NCBI RefSeq assembly: GCF_907164915.1
Contig: NC_061862.1
Coordinates: 122,291,533-122,355,532 of the forward strand
Source: Impatiens glandulifera
Lineage: Eukaryota; Streptophyta; Magnoliopsida; Ericales; Balsaminaceae
DNA length: 64,000 nucleotides
Direction of reading: 5' to 3'
Numbering within the stretch: the stretch's first letter is position 1; every line of letters begins with the position of its first letter. The notes under the pieces are model-generated. The model made no database searches and had not been told where the DNA came from. It saw only the letters and a list, made by a program, of their open reading frames with translations. Positions 43,686 through 55,690 of this stretch are shown piece after piece. The translations under genes were made by a program, and so were the position numbers.

Positions 43686-46600
43686 TCATTCAGCCTGTGG
43701 TGGTAGCTCACCACATTTCACTATTACACAAGGAACCCGAGGATAACCTGACTTGTACGTCTCTTGTGATTCTATAACACTCACCGCATCCATTCCATCA
43801 ATCACTCGTCCAAAAACAACATGGCGGTTGTCCAACCATGGAGTCTACAAACATGAGAATGTGAGTAATTACCAACTAGCATTAACCAAATAATGAAATT
43901 ATTATTAACATCATTATCATAAACATTTCTGTTGGTGTTTAAACATAGACGTTATCTAAATATGTAACTCAAAAGTCATTTGTTACAAACATTTCTGCTC
44001 AAGGTGTGCATGGGAAAAGATATGTTTGGCCAAGAACTAGTTTTGCATTATTAGTATGAGCAACATCCAAAGCTTAAAGCTAAACTATCTTCAAACTGAA
44101 ACATGACAGTTTATTTATGGAACTAATCACCTTTATACCAAAACAATCAGCTCTAATTATCAAATACACAAATAAATTTCAACACAACTCCTATTAAGGG
44201 GGTAACTGGTTCAGTTGAGTTGCTTTTTTAATATGCAAAAAGAAAAAATAAACAATATTAATGAATGAATGCCTCAAAATCCTACTTACCTTCACTGTGC
44301 AGATGAAGAATTGGCTTCCATTGGTGTCAGGCCCAGCATTTGCCATGCTCAATACACCAGGACCAACATGTTTCACTAAAAATGAGATCAAACTTATATA
44401 TATCAGGTCACTCAGTATTCAGGCAAGGCAATTCTCAGTGACAGAGAGTATCTTAAGTACTGAAAACGTACATTTGAAATTTTCATCCTCAAAACGAGAA
44501 CCATATATGCTTATTCCTCCAGTTCCCTGCATTTGTCAATTTCAAAAAAGTTATCTATCTATCATCTATCAAATGCTCCCCATAATCTCTAACTCTATCT
44601 CACCCTAGAAATATGCATGCCATTTTCATGCATCAATATAACAATCTCTATCTCAACACCTTACAAGAAGCTGAAAAAAATCAATCTTCCAACTCTTTGC
44701 CTTATTATACATATAAGTGGAAAAAATTGCCCAGTTCAAATAGGAAGCAAAAATGTAAGCCGATTACTATATCTTCTTTTGAGTCTTCATCTACATCGAT
44801 ACTCTACTGACTTTCATTAGATTATAATAAAATTTGGACTTGAAGATGCTACTGCAAGCATGATTAACTTCAAATTAAAATCTGAAGTATATATGTACTT
44901 GCCTCTAATTTCAAGATACTTATTATGGTGGTCATAGTTAAATATCTATGGACTAATACAGAAACATAACATCATGTTTACTTAGGGTGTGCTCGTGTGT
45001 AAGTGAGACAGAGAGATTGAAAGATAGAGATCATACATCTCCTTCAGTAAAGTCTCCTGATTGGATCATGAAATCTTTGATAATACGGTGGAATGAACAC
45101 CCTTTATAACCATATCCTTTCTCTCCTGCACAATTATTAAAAATAGAAATCATGATGCAAGAGAAAAATGGCTGCCCCAAGATTTGGCTAGCAAAATTAG
45201 TGTTGATAAATTACAATTTTCATCTCTAAAAACATCCTTAAAGAGTTATTATGCTCCACTTTAATATTTTCAATTCCTTACCAACAATATCCTTCTTTCA
45301 CTCATTAAATGTAATTACTGATCAGCTCAAGCTCTTAATTCTCAAATGCAAGCTCTGAAGTGCATTAAATAGGCTGAAAACTAAATAAGAAGTCAATTTG
45401 AGACATGAAGTTCAGCAAGATATTCCAATCATGTTTTTCCAATTAAATGTTTACCTGTGTCACACTAGTTGCAGAGTTGTCAATGATTTTATGATGATAT
45501 AGAGTATTCAAATCAGGGCTTAAATTTTGTCTTTTTTCCTTTTTTTAATAAATTTTAGATTCGGTTTTTTGTTAACCACGAGCTAAACTACATTAGCTGA
45601 TCAAACAAAAATTAATCCAACAGAATATGTACTTTGAAAAGATAACAAGGTTGGTTTTTTCCTAACTTTAAGGTTCTTCTTAACTATTCATTTTTTGCCT
45701 CTATCTTAGATCTAAAAAGTTGTGTTTTTCTGTTTCCCACAGGCATGATTTTTACACATTAGCTTAAAGAGGATTTGATGATACAATTAATGTGATAAAA
45801 AAAAAAAACTCACATAGAAACTTTGTACCAATAGTTCTAGTTCAGTTTGAACATAACTCAAATTTTAAATTCAAATTCGAATATTTCTCTAAAGATTGAG
45901 CTTTTGATTTAATTTTTTACCAAGAATAAATGACATGGAAAGATTAGATTACACATAAGTTCATGACTTCAACATTCATCTTATTGTCTTTTCCAGGAAA
46001 TGCATTCAGTTTTATTCACCATATCCGAATTGTGTCATTTTCCATCAATAAAATAAACTCAATTGTGTCGTAATGAACTAGACTACTAGAGTATAATAAA
46101 TAAACAATGATAAAATCAAGAACTTCAAACAAGAGAAATCTTTCAAGTCGCAATGAATGAACATCCCATCAATTTCAGCATGTAGCATTCACTAAAATTG
46201 TAAAAAAAAAGTAAAATACCTGTGCATAAAACACGGAAGTTTTCTACAGTTTTAGGAACAACATCCCCATAGAGTCCTATAACAATCCTATCAAGAGGTT
46301 CACCCCCAACTTGTACGTCAAAGAAGCATTTGTTGGTCACTTTTGGTTCAGTGGCTAGGTCCTGTAACCAAGAAGTAGAAGACACTACTGGTAAGCATCA
46401 TCTGAAGAAGAAAAGAGGAACAAGTTTTCTTTCTTACTTTCATTCATTCTTTGAAGTGCAGAATTTTGTTGGTGTTGCAGAATATAAAGGAATTAAGAAG
46501 GTGAATGAAGGGACCTACTTGATCATCAACAATGGAATTCTTGCACAAAAGCATTCTTCTTCCATTTGAGAATGAACGTGTTGGAGAGAATTGCAAAGTA

Positions 46601-46924
46601 GGAGAACTGAAGTCTCCAGAGTGAGATGGTGCTGATTTGAATGCCTTTATCGGCCTAATAATAGTAGTATTATTATTTAGCAGGCGGAGAATTCGTTGTT
46701 GACTAATCTTGTCCTGATAGAGAAGAAAAGAAGCCTAATGATAATATGATTAGATTAAGATTATAGAAGAAGAAGAAGTAAATGGATTCAACCCATTTTA
46801 GCAGGAGCATGCATATATCCAATTCAATAAATTAATTAGATAACTCGACTGGACTCGCCTGTTGGCTGGGGCGGGAAACAGTGCAAGAGAATGCATTCGA
46901 AGTCACAGATAGCGCAACGGCCAT
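43686..46924 (-). CDS. Plastid-targeted cyclophilin (peptidyl-prolyl cis-trans isomerase)
   Basis: Seven exons: 46859-46924, 46519-46713, 46220-46361, 45037-45125, 44472-44526, 44290-44375, 43686-43844. They total 792 nt (263 aa). The first about 95 residues are Ser/Arg-rich with few acidic residues, a plastid transit peptide pattern ([19 protein letters not shown]...). One cyclophilin domain follows from [14 protein letters not shown] to CGELPPQAE. Key isomerase residues are present: Arg, Phe and Gln in [15 protein letters not shown], Phe in SQFFICT, Trp and His in [11 protein letters not shown]. The common Q-G-G-D is Q-S-G-D. It catalyses proline isomerisation in protein folding, and length and layout resemble stromal CYP20-3/ROC4; orthology is inferred. 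The first intron needs a GC donor; the other five are GT-AG. Confidence 0.88.
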
Positions 46925-48077
46925 GATAGAATCAAAATACCAATTCCTTAGCCTTTTTCTCTTCTTTCCTGTTGAGCTGAGCTGACCTGACCAGACCTGA
47001 CTTTAGCTTTGCTTTGCTTGGACTGGAACTATAGATGGATAAGCTAAGGGCCCCCCCAACAACAAGCTGCATCCGCTCAAAGATTGATTTTCTTGGATTT
47101 TTCTCTTTTCTTTTCCAAATTTTATTATTTATTGCACTGCAGCATTCTTGTTCCATGTTTTTCATATGTTCAAAATTATGGGTTTGTTTAATTTTTTAGT
47201 TATATTTGTAAGTACTAGCTCGCTTTGTCATTTGTTAAAGCATTATTAATGTCGTTAAAATTGAAAAACAAAACACTGGAAGCGAAGAATACAGAGATAA
47301 GGGTCATATTCATGTGGGTCTAAATCTAAATGACAAATATCTTCAACACAAAAGCAAACAAACCATAAAAAGCTATGATCAACACTTCATCTTTTTATTC
47401 ACCATCAAATGTCTTTTAACATGTATTTCCTGAAATCTTTTTGCACATCAATCAAGGTGAGATAACTATGTTGATGAATTTCATAACAAGCTAGGAGGAG
47501 GAAGAGGAGGGACTGACTAAGTAAATACATGTTATTGCACTAATAATCATAAAAATCAGAATCAACCTTTTTACCTTGGAATCATCCATCCCATCTCATC
47601 TAATAAGCTATAAGCTCTATTATCCATTGGTAGATGCTGAAGTGCTCAACAGCAGAAAAGGAAAGCCCGCGGTCACTACTACCTCAACTATTACTACTAG
47701 ACCAACACAGGCAACCCCTTCTTTGTCAAAATGAGTTCTTCTCCAGTTGGAACAATAATGTAGTTATAATGCTCTTCTCATTCATTCCATCAGCAGGATA
47801 AAAGACCTTTAGGATCAATGAGTTTTTGGGTTAGGAGTTCTCCCAGCCTCCGTTCTATTCCAGTCCACACACCATCTCCTTGAATTTTAGCAATTTATCA
47901 TTTGGATACTTTACACCAAAAGAAAGCGTCAGTTGTTGTATCTCCCTCGTCAGCAGCAACACTTTCTTGCCAAGCCAAGACAGACATAAACCGATCTGAA
48001 TAGTTCATCATATTCATTCATTGCTTTTATCCACCACACATTTACAGACCAGTCAGTCAATTGCCTCAACCAATTTG
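46925..48077. other. Region between cyclophilin and helicase genes
   Basis: Contains the cyclophilin promoter (CT- and GCTGAGCTGACCTGACC-rich; no clear TATA) and the helicase 3'UTR. The minus-strand ORFs at 46932-47165 and 47950-48141 are not supported as genes; the second lies in the helicase 3' end. Confidence 0.5.
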
Positions 48078-51000
48078 CTACAACTCTCTCTTCATTGGCC
48101 CAGCTGAATTGTGTTTTTTCTGGTGGATTCCTTGTTTCCAAGCAACATCCATAGATTTATCACCACCCGACTGATGATGATCAAGATCATCCAATGAGTT
48201 ATCATTCGGCACCTTTGACGGTCGGTAACTTCCGTTCTTAGAAGAAGCGAGAGACATGTTTAACTTCTCATCATCTTCTGACGGGGTTCCCGACCTAGAT
48301 TCTGCAAGCATCTCAATTGATCTGTGTCTCACCCCTGATCTAAAGCTTCTAATGTGTCCAGGAGGGATTTTAGATGGCAAAGGGGCATAGGCAGGTGCCT
48401 TGGGCATCATGAATTCTTTGGGGAGAGCATCCATGTCCATGTAACAATTCCTTGTTTTTGAATCTTTAATCAAAGCAGCCCAATCTTCTGATTTCATCAA
48501 AGCACTCGCATTCCCCATAACCTGTCAATAATAACCTCGGTTAAAATCTCTAAATGAAAAAGATATGCCATAAAAAATAGATAAAAGATTAGTATTATAA
48601 TATCTTGAGATGTAAAAAGCAGGAAAACGGACCCAAAGAGCTCTTCTTGCACGTGTCAGAGCTACATTCATCCTTCGGATATCCGCAACAAAGCCCACCC
48701 CGTGGTTTGAGGCACGGACACAGGACATTATTATCACATCACGCTCTTGGCCCTGAAAAGCATCTACAGTGTTGATGTAAATATCTTTTCCCTCATCTGA
48801 ATTCAGAACATTTTCAAACTCCCGTTGTAGGCATTTAAGTTGCAGCTTGTACGGCGTGATTATTCCCACAGTTACTTTTCCCATACCCAAAGATTTCAAA
48901 CTTTTCTGAAGATGCTCATATAAACGGAAACAAAACTGTGCTTCATGTATATTCTGATAAGAAACAGATCCACCTCGTTGAGATTCTCGACCATGAGTAA
49001 TATCAAAAAACGTGTAAGGCCTCAATAATGGATCTTTATAATACAGTTCGTCGGGTAAATTGGAAATACTGTCACTGTCGGTAAGTCGTCCTTGGTAAAA
49101 GTAGCGAGAAGGGAAATCCCGAATTTGAGGATGCATCCTATACTGAACAGATAACAACATTGTAGGACATCCTGCTTGCTGGAATCTCTCGAAAAGGCTT
49201 CTACTATATAACAATGTACCTGCAGCTTTGCTGATAACTGTTGCAGGAAGTTGTTGGGGATCTCCAACAAGAACACATCTAGCTGCACCTAACGAAAGTG
49301 GAGGAAGAATAGCTACCTCACTAGCTTGGGCCGCTTCATCAATCACTACCATGTCGAAACCATGTGTGAGACGGGAGAACAACTTGCGACCGCTGCTAGA
49401 GACGGTCGTAAAAACAATCTCGGCTTCATTAGCAAAACTCGCTTCCAGATTAGCCCGAGCATCTTCCAAGTTGAAATTCCACCCAGGACGGAACTTCCCT
49501 TCTAGAATTAAAAGACGAGACATCTCCACCAATACTTTATCCTTACTCTCCACAACTGCAGCAAGGTTTTGTAGCAAGGCGTCTCGATTCTGGTCACGAG
49601 CCACGAGAATGTCAGGGTCAACACCAACAGAACCTTGAGAACGTCCTGCAACGGCTGCAATGTTCAAGTCCCTTTGAAGACTAGCTATCTGCTGAGACAA
49701 CTGAGCTTCACGGCTCTTTAACTCATGTATCCACCTAAATATCTCATCCCTACTTTTCACCAACAGCTGTTCTGTTCTTCGCTCAACAGAAACCGCTTGG
49801 GCGGCGCGAGTTTGAGAATCGACACCGACTCGAGCCACATCAGGCCGGTAGACTTTCATTTCGCCATCGATGAAACCCCGATCAAGGACACGTGCTAGCA
49901 ATTCATCAGTAGCTGCATTTGAAGGAGCACAAACGAGCATTCTTGGCTTTGGACAAAGTTTTGGGAGAGTGCGAAAAAGGTTCTGATCCATGCTTTGCAG
50001 GACATCATCTATAGATCCGGTGACAAAATTCTCTGTGGTGTTGTTGCTCTCACTGACTTGCTTATAGCTTTCTGGTGCTAGCTTCTTAAGCAATGCTGTG
50101 TAGTAGTGTTGATACTGAACAAGATGAATAACATTTAGCATTCCCCAGACCGTGTGTGTCTTGCCTGTTCCTGGGGGGCCTTGTACTAGAGTAAAAGGCC
50201 ATGTCTTTGTAACACCGCTACTTGTGCCAGCAGCTGTATGCATTGCAGCCCACTGAATAGCTGATAGTTGTGGTCCATTGAAAGTCCTATGCAGATGATC
50301 ACTAAAGTTAGGAGTAATGCAATCTGGCAAGGCAGGGGACTGATCCTCATACTTTGGGAAGAGCTCTGGACTAGGCTGGAGAATAGCATTTTGCATCTGA
50401 AGAAAACAATTCATTGTTATCACATTCAACAAGTAGGAAAGACATATTAAAGCGCAAAAAGAACTTACCTGTGAATTTAATCGGCGGAATGCATGCAACC
50501 CCACGTACTCCCTCTGAGTGGTGGCAAGAGAACCAAGCACAGACAGAAACCAGATACCCTTTGGTTGAAGTTTCCTCAAAATGTGATCATTCTCAACTTT
50601 GCTGAAAAATAAATGTTGTATTGACCAAACAAGAGGACTGAAGTCATCATCCACATTATGAAACAATATTACTGCAATAAACATATATACTGAAGTGCTG
50701 ATAATATAGCAACCAATGTCTAACCTATTAGCATCATACAAGTCCCCCACATAAAAATGGAGAATTGCCCCTGGAGGATCACGAGTGTCAACAGGTATAT
50801 ATCGTCTCACAGTACCGGCTACACGTCCAATCACCTCAGACTCATCATCATCTCTCTTGGATCTGAGAGCTAATAGACATGAACACCATTTATTACCACT
50901 CCACAACTGTTGCATAGACAATCAGATAATCTACAAATAAAAATCATTTGAGAAACATTGCAAACCTGTTCCAGGCCTGGGAGTTGAAAGAACTGCAACA

Positions 51001-54000
51001 TCACCTTCCTTGAATGTCCATTTGGATTCACTAGCCAGAAGAACTATTACATCATACCATCCTAGAAGAAAATGAAATAAGAATAACAAATTGAACAGTT
51101 ACCAACCTTAACACCCAAAAGAAGAAAAATAAAATAAAAATCGAGTGGTCACAGGGGTAGCAAACCAGCAGAATCATATATGGTTGCATTTACAGATCAA
51201 CATGTTAAAAGAAACTAAGAAGCTTAACTGGTACAAAAGCAAGATGTAAAACAATCTTCTATCTGAACAAAATAAGTGGCAGTTTGAGAAATAATTACCG
51301 CCTAAGAAGAGCTAAATAATCCTGTAACTAAAAGATACTATACAGAGTTATTATAAGGGAAAACACCTCTTTCTCGTCTTTCAACACCCTTCACCCGGAC
51401 CATTATGTGGTCTCTGGAAAATGTTTCCGTCAACTCTTCCCAGGTGCTACATAGTTGTGCACGACATTCCTCAAAAAGCAAGGGCTCAAATACTCTTACA
51501 TACTCATCGACAGATTCAAACCGCCCAGGCACACTTTGAAGTTCAGACTCCTCTGAAGAAAATATTCAATAAAAGAAATAACATCAAAACAACTTACATT
51601 TTTAAAAGGACCACAACAATCATTTAACTCATATAATGAAAACAGAACAGTATAACATCTGAAATTTGGCTGCAAATGAAAAAAAAAAAAAAAAAAGGAA
51701 ATTTTACACCTACAAATAAATATGCACTACAAAACCACAAATCATGTAACAGATAATAATGAGTGACTATGGTGTGCAATAAACTTTCACTACTACAAAA
51801 TATGTAAAAAACGAAAGTAGATAATTTAAGGAAATAGCAACTAAATACTAAGCCTATGTGGTTATACATCAGCTACTCTTAAAAAATCATAACAGTAGTC
51901 AACAAGAACTTAGATCAATGTCCTTTTACTAGTTGTACTTCATGTTGACTTGTTAGTTAACTTACCTTTAAAATAATAAGACATGCACTGAAAGGTTGTA
52001 AAGACATAAAACAGAAAGACTTGGGCTATTATCTAGGTACAGTAGTCTTGCAATAATGTCTTTTTTATGGTATGGAGGCTTTGAAGGATTGCATAGATAC
52101 ATAAGTCATAAGCGGGCCTAAATGCGAGAAAAAATGAAAAACAACTTTTTTTCTTTAAAGTATGTAAGTTATATTGCACAAAGTGGGGAGGGGACACATA
52201 TTCTTAACTTTTATGCCAATAATCTGCTAAAGATGGCCAGGAAAAAGAATTCTCAGCACTTGTTTAGTATAGAACCATGAACAACAATTGTACCACCAAA
52301 TATCCACAACTTGTTCACAAAATGCATAATGCAATCGAAGACGGCCAATATATAGGATCCTTGACTATTGTTGTATTTATTATGGCTATCCTATCAGGGT
52401 GTCATTTGATGTTTATTTAGATATCATAAAAACTACTATTGGAGTGCAATAATATCAAAAGGTCTAGATCTTAGAGAAGATCTTTCTTACATGAATGGTT
52501 ATGACATTGATGAAAGCTAGAGAAAGTAAACAATTAAAGAAAACTGTGTTATGCCAAACAATCAAGAAATGAAACTGTGCATAGCTAATAAGCATAAAAC
52601 CTCTCATCTGATATGTTGCAAATAAAGAGACATGAAGCACATACCTACCTATATTATATCAAAGAACAACAAAATTGTGTATCACTATTTATTTCAAACA
52701 AAAATAATACATTGCATTACCTGTGTGATTCCACATCTTTTCATTGGTCACCTCCCTAAGAAGGCGCTCCACAGAGGTATCTTGATGCTGATTGTTGGTC
52801 ACTAGTTGCTTCTTGGACGGAAACTTTTTAGAGCTCAATTTAGAATCTATAGACATTTGACTAGTAATAGTAGCCTTCTTAGCAGGTAATTGCGAACTCT
52901 TCAGCTGCATTGCATCAGCAGGCTGCCTCCATGGACTTCTTTGAGTTGAAGGTGGGTGGACATCAATAACAAGATCTGTGGCACTATTCAACCTTCGAGG
53001 CTTACCTAAAAGTCCTGAATTCACATCACCATTGCATTCAGTTTTAGAATCATTAGATTCTTCACAAGTTCCTTCATCATATGATGAATCAACCTGTTTT
53101 GAGTCCCTGATCATAGATGGACCCTGCTGCTTTTCTTCAATGCATTCGGAAGATGGAGTTATACGAACTTCTCTCATTATACGAGTGGTAACAGGAGCTG
53201 GAAAATTCTGCCTTCGTGGTGTTGATGCTTTTGTTGTACCAGCTTGCTTGACATCCTCCAAATTGAGAAACATAGTCTGCCTACTACGCTTTTTACCAAG
53301 CATTGCTTCCTTATGCTGATCAACCTTAGGTCGCTTACCAAGACTATTTGCATGTCTAAGAGCATGTGTTGCTTCAACTCCTTTAAGTCCCCTCTGTTTT
53401 GGGAAGGAAGTAGATCCTTCCTGGCTTCCAATCAACTTATCATCTTTGACGCCTTCTGAACTTGGACTAACATTGTTTTTTTGGTTATTATTAGTGTGTA
53501 GATCAAAATTGAGGGATGAATGACCTCCACTTTCATCTTTGTCACCGTTCCTTGGAATATTATCCACGGTCACACTATAGTCAGTAAAACCAACCTTACT
53601 ATCGATTAATTCGTCCCTAGTCATTTTTTCACTACCTGCAACAGATTGTTCAACCAAAATGCCATTTGCATATGCATCAGCAGACCCCTCAGCATCAGAC
53701 CATTCACCCTCCTCCTTCTCCACAAGCTGGATATCTGGATAATCCTTATATTGGTGGGATGTACAAGTATTGGCCTCACCCGTGACTCCTTTAGATACCA
53801 AGAGAATGTCAGAGCCAACATCCCTAGTTTTGATCTCTTCTGAACTTAAAGTTTCTTGAGCACTTCTTTGTCTGACAAAAGGCTGAAAGCCAGAAACTGT
53901 AGATGCATGAGAGAAAGCATGGTTGTTCACCAAGCTGTGAGGAACATTTGCAGCAATGTTAGATGTTGGGGCAGTTGAGGAAGACACATCCTTTTGGGGC

Positions 54001-54083
54001 TGGATGTTGGACGTATCGATCTCTTCATACTCCTCGGTTGGAAGTTCATTGAGATCAAATAATGGTTTTTCTCTAGACCCCAT
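48078..54083 (-). CDS. Upf1/SEN1-like superfamily 1 RNA/DNA helicase
   Basis: Seven coding exons: 52721-54083, 51367-51552, 50966-51061, 50725-50869, 50469-50601, 48633-50396, 48078-48521. They total 4131 nt (1376 aa) with phases agreeing. The N-terminal 450 residues are Ser/Glu/Lys-rich and probably disordered, starting MGSREKPLFDLNELP. The helicase core carries GPPGTGKT (Walker A, about residue 715), DEAA (about 990), GDPQQLPAT, QYRMHP (about 1058), VDAFQGQERD (about 1182) and ALTRAR (about 1222). A basic tail of about 148 residues follows. This matches a large plant Upf1-like family (Arabidopsis At4g30100/At2g19120 type, from memory) and not the shorter MAA3. An ATP-driven nucleic-acid unwinding role in nuclear RNA metabolism is inferred. 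The acceptor at 50869 (not 50862) keeps frame. Confidence 0.92.
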
Positions 54084-54119
54084 ATCAAATAAAAATCCAT
54101 ACACAGTGAACCCTGTATC

Positions 54120-55544
54120 CTGTTAACAGTACTTATCCAACTTTGCTAATAAAATACAAAAAGCATAGATGTAATTGCACCTGCATGACAATTTAAATTA
54201 AATGTAAGTTAACTATTCAAATTGATTTTTTTTTCTTGCAATTGGTATGGAAAGTGTGATTGATAGTTGCCAATTTTTTGGTGAAAAGTGTTGGAAAGTT
54301 TTCAAATTTCTAAATGGTGGTCAGAAAAAAAAAAATGGATCACTTTTTCTTTTGCCAAATGGAGATTTAGTTTGATTTTTTTTCATACTGACAAAAGACT
54401 ATACCAAAGAGGCGAATACTTGACACAACAATATAAAAAGGCTAATTGAACAAGAAAATGATTGCCACTTGACGACAAAAATATAATTTAAATAAAATAT
54501 TTACTCTTAAAAAATGTGATCATTGCATTTGAAATTAATGAAAATTAAGTAGCATGCCCAAGGATAGACAGATGTAATTAAATGGACAACCAATATCTTA
54601 AAGATACCATCAAGCTGAAGATGTTTGAGAACAAAGACATCAGACATTTGAAGTGAACAACAAACATAAATCCAATAATGTGAACCAGTAGCAGATAGAT
54701 CCAGGAACCATTTAAGCATAAAATATATGAAAAAAATAGGCAAAAAGTGGTTCCGGATAACAAAAGGAAAAGAAGGCTAAAATAGACTATGATGTCACTG
54801 GTAGAGGTGTCATGCGATTAGCTCTTTGAAGCCAAATATATTTCATCATACATTGAGTACGTTAAAGGTCATTCGTTCATCAGAAACAGGAGACAAAACT
54901 AAGGTTGACATATTAGTTTCCTTTTATTGTACAGCTAAATATCTGAAACATATAGAGAAAAATTAACCATTCACTTAGATCACTGTAGATGCCGCTATTG
55001 CTCATCTAAATCTTTGTATAAGGATCCTATCAATTTTTCATTATAGAAGATGACAAAATCAATTTAAAACCCTAATAATGGATGACCTAATTCGCAGCAG
55101 AGGCAGAACAGATAACCTAATTGGCAGCATTCATAATCATATCAATAAGGAAAGCATATGGGGGTTCATTCCCAAATCAAATAAAGATCAAACAGATGCA
55201 AACCTAATCAAATCGAGTAATACATTAGGGTTTGAGATAAATCGGGCAAGTCATTGAACGTTTAATTTTCTATCGCAGTTGAAAGAGTCCTAAGTCCTCC
55301 TGATCCCATTCGAGAGCATCAGTCATGTGAGTTAACATTGAATCCAGTGTAGATCGAAGGTAATACAAAATTGTCTCTTGAGACAGATAAGGAATTTCAA
55401 AGGGTCAAAGGCATTCCAATAAAAATATGTTTTTGAGAGTGCAATAATCGGAATCAAGACCAGTCGAAGTCTTTTGGCAACGAATCTGGAGATAAAAATA
55501 ATATATGAATTCCCGTGTTTAAGAATAGAGAGAGAGAAGGTTAC
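54120..55544 (-). other. Probable 5'UTR intron of the helicase gene
   Basis: The minus strand gives AAAGAG|GTAACC at 55545/55544 and TTAACAG|GATACAGG at 54120/54119, a plausible GT-AG pair. It would join a short first exon (about 55545-55655) to the exon with the ATG at 54083. ORFs within it on either strand have no family signature. Transcript data are needed to confirm it. Confidence 0.55.
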
Positions 55545-55680
55545 CTCTTTGCAATATAAACTTCCGCGGTTAATCAAAGAGGATTACACACTAGAGAGAA
55601 AGATCGATTAAAGTAGAGTCTAGCGAGAAAAGAAAAGGATCGAGCACAAAAAGTGAGGGGAAGAGGGGCATCTAGAGGGG

Positions 55681-55690
55681 GTTTATATAG
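55681..55690 (-). promoter_or_regulatory. TATA box of the helicase gene
   Basis: The minus strand reads CTATATAAAC, placing the start site near 55655. A CT-rich leader follows. Confidence 0.65.

Noticed and set aside
49228..49638. 136-codon plus-strand ORF
   Set aside because: Antisense shadow of the helicase core exon.
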